Of a stretch of 7,168 bases of DNA, positions 1 to 6,540 are shown piece by piece. Position 1 is the first letter of the stretch. Each line of letters begins with the position of its first letter. The position numbers were made by a program, and so were the translations under genes. The notes beneath the pieces were generated by a model that searched no databases, had not been told where the DNA came from, and saw only the letters and a list, made by a program, of their open reading frames with translations. Source of the DNA: JBDRAU01 sp043823315 (GTDB lineage: Bacteria > Patescibacteriota > UBA1384 > DTJR01); assembly GCA_043823315.1 (NCBI GenBank), contig JBDRAU010000001.1, forward strand, positions 1 through 7,168. Direction: 5' to 3'.

Positions 1-1
1 T

Positions 2-1984
2 ATGCCTGATCAAAATCCACCAAAGTTAGATCCAAAGACCGCTAAGAAGACCGAAAGAGCGATCGAAAAATCCTCAACCAGCATGCTTGATTTTATCGCG
101 CCGGCAAGTTTTTTGACCACGCCTAATTTTCTTCAAGTAAATTCTCTTTTCATCAAAACGCTTTTTGTCTACGCCTATCCCCGCTTTTTATATTCAAACT
201 GGCTCTCGCCGGTCGTTAATTCCGATATGACGATGGATGTGTCGATGCACATCAGTCCGCTCGACAGCAATATTTTTCTCGATAAAATGCGTAAACAGGC
301 CGGACGACTCGAGTCTTCGCGCCAAATCGAACAGGAGAAGGGATTAGTTAGAAACCCCCAGCTCGATCTAGCCATCGGCGATGTTGACGAGCTTAGGGAC
401 GATCTGATTGCCGGTCAGCAAAAAATATTCAAGGTTGGACTCTACTTTACGATTTATGCCAAAACCCAGGTCGAGCTTACCGACGCTACCCAAAGACTGA
501 CAACGTCGCTGGGGGGACTGCTTGTTTATACAAAACAGGCGATTTTCCAAGCCGAACAAGGCTTTCATACCACCCTGCCGGTTGCAGAAGACGAACTGGG
601 AATTACCAAAAACCTCGATACCAATTCACTTTCGACCAGTTTCCCTTTTGTTTCAGCCGAACTGACCTCAAACAAAGGCGTGTTTTTCGGTATTAATAGG
701 CACAATAACTCTTTGATTCTATTTGACCGATTCGACCTCGAAAACGCCAACGAGGTAGTCTTTGCCAAATCCGGATCAGGTAAGTCATACGCCGTAAAAC
801 TCGAGGCCTTGAGGTCACTGATGTTTGGAACCGACGTCATTGTCATAGACCCCGAAAACGAATATCAGGCGCTTTGCGAAGCCGTTGGCGGAAGTTTTTT
901 CGACTTTTCGCTGAACTCCGACAAAAGAGTTAACCCATTTGATCTACCTTCCCTGGGTCCAGATGAGGACGGAGCAACTGTCCTTAGAACTGCAATTACC
1001 GACCTCAAAGGACTTCTGGCATTGATGGTCGGCGGAGTTACCCCCGAAGAAGATGCTATTTTAGATAAGGCTGTTTATGACACCTATGCCCTTCGGGACA
1101 TCACTGCCGATGCTTCAACGCACCAGAACACCCCGCCGCTTTTATCCGACTTGCAGGGGGTTTTACAAAATACCAAGGGAGCGGAGAGTTTAGCTAGACG
1201 TCTCATGAAATACACCGAAGGAACATTTGCCGGACTCTTTAATCAACCAACAAACTTTGAACTCGAGCGTGGCTTTGTCGTTTTTTCAATCAGAAATTTG
1301 GAAGAAGCATTGCGTCCGCTTGCAATGTACATGGTCCTAAATTATATCTGGGCAAGAATCCGTCACGATATGAGAAAGAGAATTTTGATCGTTGACGAAG
1401 CCTGGATCCTGATGCAATATCCCGACTCAGCCAAGTACCTTTACTCTCTGTCAAAAAGAGCCCGCAAATATTATCTCGGGCTGACAATAATCAGCCAAGA
1501 CGTCGAGGACTTTTTGAACTCCGATCAGGGGCGGGCGGTTATTAATAACTCGTCAATTCAGATTTTACTCAAGCAATCACCAGCTGCCGTTGATAAATTA
1601 GCTCAGGTCTTTCATCTGACCGAAGGAGAGAAATTTATACTGCTCGAGAGTGATGTCGGCGAAGGATTGTTTTTTGCCGGATCATCGCACGTGGCAATCA
1701 AAATAATCGCTTCATTCGCCGAAGATCAAATCATCACCACCGACCCAAAGGAACTCTTGGCACAAAAGGAGCAGGAAGCATCCCAAAACGCTGTTTCGGG
1801 CCAAGCTATAAGCGCCGAAAATGCCACTCCTGCCGGGGCGCCCCAAACTCCTCAATCACCATCTCAAGAAGCACCAACAACTGCGCCTGCCCCCGCTCCA
1901 GTTGCACCTCCCGCACCGCAAAATACACAACACCCCGTCTCGCAACCGGTTCAAGTCAATAATCAAACAAACAAACCTCAATAA
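2..1984 (+). CDS. virB4: VirB4-like type IV secretion system ATPase
   Basis: Predicted 660-residue cytoplasmic or membrane-associated ATPase that would power substrate transfer or pilus assembly in a type IV secretion-like machine. Residues 1-50 are polar and charged. About 60-230 resemble the VirB4/CagE N-terminal region, followed by the P-loop ATPase domain. Walker A is at 255-262 (AKSGSGKS, with Ala instead of the usual first Gly). 'VIDPENEYQAL' follows. Walker B is at 461-466 (ILIVDE, then AW), and 'IISQD' at 496-500 is the family's post-Walker-B Gln motif. From about residue 583 the protein becomes a disordered tail rich in Pro, Ala, Gln and Thr. It is somewhat shorter than classical proteobacterial VirB4 (near 800 residues). 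The ATG at base 2 is the first visible start, but the upstream sequence and ribosome binding site lie outside the window, so the true N-terminus could be further 5'. The TAA stop overlaps the next ATG (TAATG), implying translational coupling. Family assignment is firm; the transported substrate is unknown. Confidence 0.93.
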   Translation: MPDQNPPKLDPKTAKKTERAIEKSSTSMLDFIAPASFLTTPNFLQVNSLFIKTLFVYAYPRFLYSNWLSPVVNSDMTMDVSMHISPLDSNIFLDKMRKQAGRLESSRQIEQEKGLVRNPQLDLAIGDVDELRDDLIAGQQKIFKVGLYFTIYAKTQVELTDATQRLTTSLGGLLVYTKQAIFQAEQGFHTTLPVAEDELGITKNLDTNSLSTSFPFVSAELTSNKGVFFGINRHNNSLILFDRFDLENANEVVFAKSGSGKSYAVKLEALRSLMFGTDVIVIDPENEYQALCEAVGGSFFDFSLNSDKRVNPFDLPSLGPDEDGATVLRTAITDLKGLLALMVGGVTPEEDAILDKAVYDTYALRDITADASTHQNTPPLLSDLQGVLQNTKGAESLARRLMKYTEGTFAGLFNQPTNFELERGFVVFSIRNLEEALRPLAMYMVLNYIWARIRHDMRKRILIVDEAWILMQYPDSAKYLYSLSKRARKYYLGLTIISQDVEDFLNSDQGRAVINNSSIQILLKQSPAAVDKLAQVFHLTEGEKFILLESDVGEGLFFAGSSHVAIKIIASFAEDQIITTDPKELLAQKEQEASQNAVSGQAISAENATPAGAPQTPQSPSQEAPTTAPAPAPVAPPAPQNTQHPVSQPVQVNNQTNKPQ

Positions 1985-3537
1985 TGAAAAACGAAGAAGT
2001 AAACCCCGTTAGAGACAACGATCGTTCCACAACAAATGATAGTGGTGTTAATCAGCCTGCATCAAAAACAACTTCTGACCGCCAACAAGAGCCTGTGGAT
2101 TTCTCTAACGGGGTAAAACCAATCGAGGAAATTAAAAGCGCGCCGAGCGCGCCTCCTTCGCCTGCGCCAGCGCCTCAAGCGCCTCCTGCCGGAGCTCAGG
2201 AAACACCTTTGCCAAAAATCGAAACTGAAGCACCAAAAACACCGTCTCCCGCTCCCCCGCCCGCTCCGCCTGCGTCAACTCCTCCGCAACCCACTACCTC
2301 AAAAGAAGACGAGAAAAAAATCGGCAGCCGGGCAGTGATTAAAAGACCGCGGGGCGGATTTGTAAAAATAATCCTTTATATCGTGGGTGTCTTAATACTG
2401 CTCGCGGCCGGGTTTTATTTCTTTTTTTACCGCGTTACGCTCGAGATCAATCCAAGTCCCGCACCAGACAAAATTCTGCTTGACGACAAGGAGATCAAGG
2501 CGGGCATTTACAAAACTATGCCAGGAACTCACTCGATCACAATTAGCAAAGACGGCTATGTCTCTTACATCAGCGTCCGAAATTTCAAAATGGCTGAAAA
2601 GGTCAAGCTCAATTTTGCGCTTCAAAAGGAGAAAATTCCCACCCTGTCGGTTCAGCAAGGGAAGTTTCCGAGCTTTTCATCGGACCTAAAAAATCTTTTC
2701 TTCTTGGACAAAGATTCAACGGTTTCGGTTCTTGATTTAGAAAACGAAAAAGCCCAGTCGACTCCCCTCTCAAACGCCAAGTTCCCGACGGCCAAAATTG
2801 TCAAAATATCAAACAACAACAACTATGCTTTGATTTTAGACAATGAAGCCATTAAAATCGTCGACTTTTCAAAGACAGACCTCATCAATCAAACCGAAAC
2901 CAAACTCCCCCCGCTTGCCGCCAATATTCACTCTGTTTCTTGGAATGATAACGCCAGCAGTTATTTCCCCGAGGCAAACTCGAAGCTCATTTACGATCTT
3001 TTATCTTCATACGGCTGGGATGTGTTTTTGACAAATCTGAAGCACACCGACGCCAACATAATCTTGCAACTTGATAAAAATAAATTCTCAAATGCTTTTT
3101 TCGACTGGGGTGCAAACCCCAACAAAGTTCTGGTTATCGGCGGAGAAGTTGGAGTGCTTGACCTTTCAAAGCGCGAATACCAAAGCGTTTCAGCGGAAAA
3201 AAACTTCGTTTGGGGCAAATGGGGACCAAACGGCACCGAAGCGGTTGTTGTTGATGAGGAGGGGACGGTTTATAGAATAAACGGTGAAAACAAACTCGAG
3301 ACCTTGCCTTTTAAGTCCGCCCCTAACCTTATCAGCTTTTTTGACGAGAAGAACATCGCCGGAGTATCTGAAGGCCGGCCGGTCAAATATAACTTTGACA
3401 CGAAGCAGCTAATAAATTATGCTGAAGTAAAGGATTTAAGTTCGGCTAAGTCGTTCATTTCAAGGTCCGATATATTTTATTTCGGATCAAGCAAAGGGAT
3501 TTTTAGCGGCAAATTTGAGCTGGCTAATTACAAGTAA
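1984..3537 (+). CDS. Membrane-anchored PEGA-domain protein with probable beta-propeller
   Basis: A 517-residue protein of unknown specific function. Residues 1-118 are low-complexity and rich in Pro, Ala, Ser and Lys, with several PAP/APP runs. A basic stretch (KRPRGG, 120-125) precedes one hydrophobic helix at about 127-149, which predicts N-terminus inside and the rest outside. Residues about 151-215 look like a PEGA domain: a beta-rich start, 'LLDDKEIKAG', then 'PGTHSITISKDGY', the hallmark pG.H.v.i.k.GY pattern. From about 220 to the end there are repeated short beta-strand units such as 'LFFLDKDSTVSVLDLE', 'ALILDNEAIKIVDF' and 'KVLVIGGEVGVLDLS', suggesting a degenerate WD40/TolB-like propeller. 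PEGA domains are generally found in cell-surface proteins. The start is fixed by the one-base overlap with the VirB4 stop. Inference: an extracytoplasmic scaffold or adhesion component of the same apparatus. The propeller call is from pattern only. Confidence 0.85.
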   Translation: MKNEEVNPVRDNDRSTTNDSGVNQPASKTTSDRQQEPVDFSNGVKPIEEIKSAPSAPPSPAPAPQAPPAGAQETPLPKIETEAPKTPSPAPPPAPPASTPPQPTTSKEDEKKIGSRAVIKRPRGGFVKIILYIVGVLILLAAGFYFFFYRVTLEINPSPAPDKILLDDKEIKAGIYKTMPGTHSITISKDGYVSYISVRNFKMAEKVKLNFALQKEKIPTLSVQQGKFPSFSSDLKNLFFLDKDSTVSVLDLENEKAQSTPLSNAKFPTAKIVKISNNNNYALILDNEAIKIVDFSKTDLINQTETKLPPLAANIHSVSWNDNASSYFPEANSKLIYDLLSSYGWDVFLTNLKHTDANIILQLDKNKFSNAFFDWGANPNKVLVIGGEVGVLDLSKREYQSVSAEKNFVWGKWGPNGTEAVVVDEEGTVYRINGENKLETLPFKSAPNLISFFDEKNIAGVSEGRPVKYNFDTKQLINYAEVKDLSSAKSFISRSDIFYFGSSKGIFSGKFELANYK

Positions 3538-3547
3538 GTTTTAAGTT

Positions 3548-3553
3548 AGGAGG
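3548..3553 (+). promoter_or_regulatory. Shine-Dalgarno site for the solute-binding lipoprotein
   Basis: A perfect AGGAGG (continuing as GG) lies in the 19-base gap after the PEGA gene, only 3 bases before the GTG at 3557. The spacing is short. However, that GTG is the only usable in-frame start that gives a complete lipoprotein signal peptide; the next in-frame ATG (3605) falls inside the hydrophobic stretch just before the lipobox. Confidence 0.7.
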
Positions 3554-3556
3554 GGC

Positions 3557-5056
3557 GTGGCGAGGGGTAAAAGGATAATCACAGTCTTGGTTCTCGGAAT
3601 TAGTATGCTGCTTAGCGGTTGCTCTTCGGGTGGAACAAAAAATGCTTCGGGACCAGTGACTTTGTATTGGTGGAACACGCGATCAGATGCAAGCGAGGAA
3701 ACACTCAAAGAGATGGTCAAACAATATGGATCTATGAACAAAAGCGTCAAGATCGAAGTTGTTTCCAAGGATCCCAGAACCTACGAAGAAGATGTCCTGC
3801 AGGCGCTGGCTGCTCACCAATCAGTTCAAAACGCTCCCGATATTTTTTCAATCGACGTTGAAGATTTGCCCAAATACGCCCCGCAACTTGCCCCCGCACC
3901 CGATGATCTTTTTAACACCAGCCAAAATAAAAATGAAAACACCGGCAAGAATGCCGCTGACTCTGTTGGCGATGTCTACGAGGATGTTGTCGCCAAATCA
4001 ACAGTCTTGCAAGATGCCTCCGGCAATCCTAAATTGTACGGCCTGCCGATTGCCCTTGACAGCTTGGCTCTTTATATCAACCGCTCTCTCATCGATAAAA
4101 CCGTTCAAAATCTAAAAAGCGCCAATAAAATTGACAGCAAATATTCAGCGAACGAACTTTCTTCGATCATCAAACAGATCCAGACTCCGCCCAAAACATG
4201 GACAGAGCTTACTAAAATCGTTCCTTTTTTGACCTCGAGGGACGGCGATGAGATTTCCCAAAGCGCCATTGCACTTGGAACGGGCGCAAATGTTGAGCGC
4301 TCCTACGATATTTTGTCCTCGATGATGCTCCAAAACGGAACGCAGATGACTTCGGCCGACATGGGCTCCGCCGCCTTTAATTTATCGAGTGGCTCGGCTG
4401 CCTCGTCCTCCACACCGGGTCTGCGAGCACTGGACTTTTACTTGCAGTTTTCTGACCCATCGAGCGCCCTTTATAGCTGGAACAGCAAAATGCCAAACGA
4501 CGTTGAGGCGTTCGAGCAAGGTCAAGTGGCGATGATTATCCACTACGCCGATTTATACCGATTCTTAATCTCAGAAGCGCCAAGTCTGAAGTCATCAATC
4601 GATGTTGCGCCCCTGCCCCAAATTATCGACCCCAATAGTCCGCTTGCCTCCGGAAAGGTTAAAACAACCGCCAAGATGCAGGTTCAGGTCGCTCCATCAG
4701 CCAAGGGCGACGCGGTTCGTCAAAAAGCGGCTTGGGACTTTATCAAATACGTCTCCAGCAAACAGGGAGCAACAACTTATCTTTCAGCGATGAAGCTTAC
4801 TTCCCCAATCAAAGGCACGCGGGGCAATCCGAAATTTGAGGCCTTTGCCACCCAAAAGCCATGGGCGGACCTTTGGTACAAAGGGCACAAATCGCTTGAA
4901 ATCGATCAGATTTTTATCAGCATGATCGAGAATGCCTCTAGCAAAAAATCCTCAAGCCAAGAAGCTTTGGGTCAAGCCGCCAAGGATACCAGCACCATTT
5001 TGCAATCAGCTAAAACCAAATGGGTAAATTCAGGAGGATCTGGTGAAGGCAATTAA
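3557..5056 (+). CDS. Extracellular solute-binding lipoprotein, SBP family 1-like
   Basis: A 499-residue secreted lipoprotein related to the substrate-binding components of carbohydrate ABC importers. The GTG start gives a basic n-region (ARGKR), a hydrophobic core and a lipobox LSGC with the lipidated Cys at residue 22, followed by a Ser/Gly linker. Family 1 hallmarks: 'TLYWWNT' at the mature N-terminus; 'YGLPIALDSLALYIN' at 161-175; 'PPKTWTEL' around W215; 'FEQGQVAM' at 319-326; and 'AAWDFIKYVSSKQG' around W393. The aromatic-rich start and Trp positions suggest a sugar or oligosaccharide ligand, but the ligand cannot be read from sequence. The C-terminus is Ser/Lys/Gln-rich. No permease or ABC ATPase is present in the window; the gene sits instead between secretion-machine genes and overlaps the next pilin gene by 14 bases. 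It could be an importer component with a distant permease, or a surface receptor repurposed for the apparatus. Confidence 0.9.
   Translation: MARGKRIITVLVLGISMLLSGCSSGGTKNASGPVTLYWWNTRSDASEETLKEMVKQYGSMNKSVKIEVVSKDPRTYEEDVLQALAAHQSVQNAPDIFSIDVEDLPKYAPQLAPAPDDLFNTSQNKNENTGKNAADSVGDVYEDVVAKSTVLQDASGNPKLYGLPIALDSLALYINRSLIDKTVQNLKSANKIDSKYSANELSSIIKQIQTPPKTWTELTKIVPFLTSRDGDEISQSAIALGTGANVERSYDILSSMMLQNGTQMTSADMGSAAFNLSSGSAASSSTPGLRALDFYLQFSDPSSALYSWNSKMPNDVEAFEQGQVAMIIHYADLYRFLISEAPSLKSSIDVAPLPQIIDPNSPLASGKVKTTAKMQVQVAPSAKGDAVRQKAAWDFIKYVSSKQGATTYLSAMKLTSPIKGTRGNPKFEAFATQKPWADLWYKGHKSLEIDQIFISMIENASSKKSSSQEALGQAAKDTSTILQSAKTKWVNSGGSGEGN
5032..5037 (+). promoter_or_regulatory. Shine-Dalgarno site inside the lipoprotein gene, setting the first pilin start
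   Basis: A perfect AGGAGG lies within the last codons of the solute-binding gene, 5 bases before the GTG at 5043. This ideal spacing is the main evidence that the pilin gene begins at this GTG, giving a long N-terminal extension, rather than at a later codon. No ATG occurs in frame before the signal peptide. Confidence 0.8.
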
Positions 5057-5465
5057 CAAATTCACGGCTTGCACAAGCTTATATTGTTCGAGTTTGTCGA
5101 GAACTTCTCGACTCTCCTTCGGCAAGCTCAGGATCGCTCGAAGAATAAAAGCGATTTTCCGCAAGCCGTATAAATTCATTTTAGGCCTTTTATTTTTCCT
5201 CCCGAGCATCGCCTTGGCAGCGGCCGATACAAGTAAAGACATCGAGGCAATAGCAAAGCTCGTCAGGGAATGGTACATCGGTTTTCTTTTACCAATCGGA
5301 ACCGTCTTGGCCGGAATCGTGATCATTATCGGCGGAATTATCTACACCACCTCTGGCGGAGATACCTCGAAGACGGGTCGGGCCAAGGAACTTATAATCG
5401 GCGCTTTAACGGGGTTGGTTCTTCTCGTCGCCGCATCCTTAATAATCCGGACAATTATTTATTAA
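5043..5465 (+). CDS. T4SS pilin-like two-helix membrane protein (VirB2/TrbC type), with repeat-derived N-terminal extension
   Basis: A 140-residue small membrane protein. A hydrophobic signal sequence at about 44-59 ends in 'SIALA-AADT', a good signal-peptidase I site. The mature part has one helix at about 81-101, the loop Y101-TTSG-GD-TSK-TGR-AKE, and a second helix at about 117-139. This helix-loop-helix with a G-D-x2-K-x3-A-K loop is shared with the three following genes and matches the small pilin family linked to type IV secretion loci in CPR bacteria. The odd part is residues 1-43: a normal signal peptide needs only a few basic residues, but here a long basic stretch precedes it. Codons 14-36 are exactly the inverted-repeat element at 5082-5148, read through in frame. 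The GTG start is supported by AGGAGG 5 bases upstream and overlaps the lipoprotein gene by 14 bases. Signal-peptide processing should remove the extension. The family call is good; its role as pilus subunit versus channel protein is inferred. Confidence 0.85.
   Translation: MKAINKFTACTSLYCSSLSRTSRLSFGKLRIARRIKAIFRKPYKFILGLLFFLPSIALAAADTSKDIEAIAKLVREWYIGFLLPIGTVLAGIVIIIGGIIYTTSGGDTSKTGRAKELIIGALTGLVLLVAASLIIRTIIY
5082..5148 (+). repeat. Small inverted-repeat-ended element (REP/MITE-like), copy 1, inside the pilin gene
   Basis: A 67-base palindromic element. Its ends form an imperfect terminal inverted repeat: TATTGTTCGAG (5082-5092) against CTCGAAGAATA (5137-5147), 10 of 11 matching with a single G/C difference. 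Inside, 5090-5101 can pair with 5118-5129 over 12 positions including three G-U pairs. A competing perfect 8-base inverted repeat, GTCGAGAA / TTCTCGAC, lies at 5096-5103 and 5105-5112. The 3' part contains 'CTTCGGCAAGCTCAGG', which resembles interspersed palindromic repeats known in many bacterial genomes. Both ends recur in the opposite orientation at 5530-5684. No transposase is encoded, so mobility would need a trans-acting enzyme. Confidence 0.75.
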
Positions 5466-5499
5466 GAGTGAAAAAAATTCCAATATTAAGATGAAATCA

Positions 5500-5529
5500 T
5501 TGAAAAACATTAAAAATCATTCAGATAAC
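5500..5529 (+). promoter_or_regulatory. Possible sigma70-like promoter before the second repeat element
   Basis: TTGAAA (5500-5505, five of six to the -35 consensus) is followed after 18 bases by GATAAC (5524-5529, four of six to the -10 consensus). It lies in the only sizeable gap of the pilin cluster and would transcribe the three downstream pilin genes separately. The local sequence is A/T-rich, so a chance match is quite possible. Confidence 0.25.
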
Positions 5530-5684
5530 TTATTCTTCGAGCAAGTAGAAAAGCTCCATAGTTTTTCTTCTTCGAGCGAGCGTGGCGAGTCGAGAATATG
5601 GGGGAGGGTTAGCTTCGGGGCTTGGGAATTTTGCGATTCCGCCTCGCAAAAGCTCTCCCGAAGCGCGACAGGCTCGAACAATAA
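5530..5684 (-). repeat. Inverted-repeat-ended element (REP/MITE-like), copy 2, reverse orientation
   Basis: A 155-base element filling most of the spacer between the first two pilin genes. Its ends form a 13-base terminal inverted repeat, TTATTCTTCGAGC (5530-5542) against GCTCGAACAATAA (5672-5684), with one mismatch at the same position as in copy 1. Read on the minus strand, the first 18 bases match copy 1 at 16 of 18 (5666-5683 versus 5082-5099), and the last 13 match it perfectly (5530-5542 versus 5136-5148). An inner block also aligns: 5568-5579 with 5134-5145 (12 of 12) and 5587-5596 with 5105-5114 (10 of 10). The extra length compared with copy 1 includes the strong stem-loop at 5612-5664. 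It encodes no recognisable protein. Confidence 0.75.
5612..5664. other. Two-tier stem-loop within repeat copy 2
   Basis: An outer perfect 8-bp stem, GCTCGGG-like GCTTCGGG (5612-5619) with CCCGAAGC (5657-5664), encloses an inner perfect 8-bp stem, TTTTGCGA (5629-5636) with TCGCAAAA (5644-5651), closed by a 7-base loop. Unpaired stretches of 9 and 5 bases separate the tiers. No T-run follows the outer stem, so it is not a standard intrinsic terminator. It would form in the transcript upstream of the second pilin gene and could affect stability or partial termination. Confidence 0.6.
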
Positions 5685-5708
5685 AGTCAATTTATAGTGG
5701 TTTACAAA

Positions 5709-6155
5709 ATGAATAAATTCTCAAACATCACCATGCTACTTCTGCTGACGATGCTACCGGGATCGGCACTGGCAGTTAGCGACGTGGACAAATATTTACG
5801 ATGCATGGACCCAACAATTGTCGGCGATGTGGCTAAGTCGAGTGCAGCATGCGAGGGAACCGGCGGCGTAGAGTCCGGAACAGCAATTTACACGGTTATA
5901 GACTCCGTTCTGTATCGCCTGCCGTTCTTCCTGACTGCCCTCGCCTTTGCCGCTTTTCTGTTTTCGGGCGCGATGTACGTCTTTGCCATGGGAGATACAA
6001 ACAAGATGGAAGCGGCCAAAAAGAATCTGACTTGGGCAACGATTGGAATGCTGGCGATGAGCTTGGTTTTGGTCGTAATCAAAATTATCGGCTCTCTGGC
6101 TTATTGGAGCCAAACAAAATTTATTAATGACATCACCGATGTAATAGGATTTTAA
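5709..6155 (+). CDS. T4SS pilin-like two-helix membrane protein with signal peptide
   Basis: A 148-residue relative of the neighbouring pilins. The signal peptide is residues 1-22 ('MNKF' then a Leu/Met-rich core ending 'PGSALA'). A soluble stretch with two cysteines (C32 and C48, possibly disulphide-linked) precedes helix 1 at about 71-93. The shared loop Y90-VFAM-GD-TNK-MEA-AKK and helix 2 at about 107-130 follow, with a short polar tail. I prefer the ATG at 5709 because it gives a standard signal peptide. An in-frame GTG at 5697 would add only four residues. Neither start has a visible Shine-Dalgarno sequence, unlike the first pilin gene. Repeat copy 2 ends 25 bases upstream and may have displaced the original leader. 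The next gene follows after two bases. Probable pilus or channel subunit, made with the adjacent paralogues. Confidence 0.85.
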   Translation: MNKFSNITMLLLLTMLPGSALAVSDVDKYLRCMDPTIVGDVAKSSAACEGTGGVESGTAIYTVIDSVLYRLPFFLTALAFAAFLFSGAMYVFAMGDTNKMEAAKKNLTWATIGMLAMSLVLVVIKIIGSLAYWSQTKFINDITDVIGF

Positions 6156-6157
6156 AA

Positions 6158-6526
6158 ATGCCAACAGGAGGAATAGAAAGCTTAGATACACTAGGGAACA
6201 AGCTTAACGATGTTACGCAGCTACCACTCGACAGCATTCCCCAAGCACTCTACGTGGTAGTGGCCGCCTATCTTCGTGATCGCGTTTTTACCCTACTTAT
6301 CGCCGCTGCCGTAACCTGTACAGTTATTTTTGTCTTCTACGGCGCTTTCCAATATTTCACTGCTTACGGCGATGAAAACAAGGCCACTAATGCCAAGAAA
6401 ACCCTGACCTATGCTTTTATCGGACTTCTGATTTCTTTTCTAGCCATGGGCATCGCCGGTATGGTTCAGCAAAATCTTGTTTCAAACACGGTGCCTGATG
6501 CTGTTGTAGCACCAGTAGCCTACTAA
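6158..6526 (+). CDS. T4SS pilin-like two-helix membrane protein without signal peptide
   Basis: A 122-residue protein and the shortest of the four paralogues. About 42 mostly polar or amphipathic residues precede helix 1 (about 43-66). The family loop Y66-FTAY-GD-ENK-ATN-AKK follows, then helix 2 at about 83-103 and a short hydrophobic tail. No cleavable signal sequence is apparent, so it probably inserts directly into the membrane. The ATG follows a weak AGGA (6146-6149) by 8 bases and lies two bases after the previous stop, which suggests translational coupling. A better AGGAGG at 6166-6171 lies inside the gene but has no start codon placed to use it. Pilin family membership rests on the loop motif and topology; its exact role is inferred. 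Confidence 0.82.
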   Translation: MPTGGIESLDTLGNKLNDVTQLPLDSIPQALYVVVAAYLRDRVFTLLIAAAVTCTVIFVFYGAFQYFTAYGDENKATNAKKTLTYAFIGLLISFLAMGIAGMVQQNLVSNTVPDAVVAPVAY

Positions 6527-6540
6527 ACATTAACTTAAAT

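Noticed and set aside
1821..2012. Short + strand frame (Pro/Leu/His-rich) across the VirB4 stop
   Set aside because: It is the shifted-frame shadow of the Pro-rich tail of VirB4; low-complexity DNA leaves alternative frames open.
5030..5326. 98-residue reverse-strand frame across the repeat and pilin start
   Set aside because: Antisense to the pilin signal region with no start signals; kept open by the palindromic repeat.
5612..5664. Stem-loop as an intrinsic terminator
   Set aside because: No T-run follows the 3' arm; the sequence after it is GC-rich repeat end (CGACAGGCTCG).
5082..5684. The two repeats as part of a CRISPR array
   Set aside because: Only two copies, in opposite orientation and of different length (67 and 155 bases), with coding sequence between them; no regular spacers or cas genes.
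5491..5697. 68-residue open frame between the first two pilin genes, whose TAG overlaps the GTG at 5697
   Set aside because: Most of it is repeat copy 2 read through. There is no Shine-Dalgarno sequence, no membrane segment and no recognisable domain, and the composition is Ser/Arg-rich as expected from the palindrome.
6166..6171. Perfect AGGAGG inside the third pilin gene as an alternative ribosome binding site
   Set aside because: No ATG, GTG or TTG in any useful frame follows at suitable spacing; it reads as Gly-Gly codons.
5796..6191. 131-residue reverse-strand open frame opposite the second pilin gene
   Set aside because: It is the antisense of a well-supported signal-peptide and two-helix gene; the hydrophobic start is the complement of neighbouring codons and there is no ribosome binding site.
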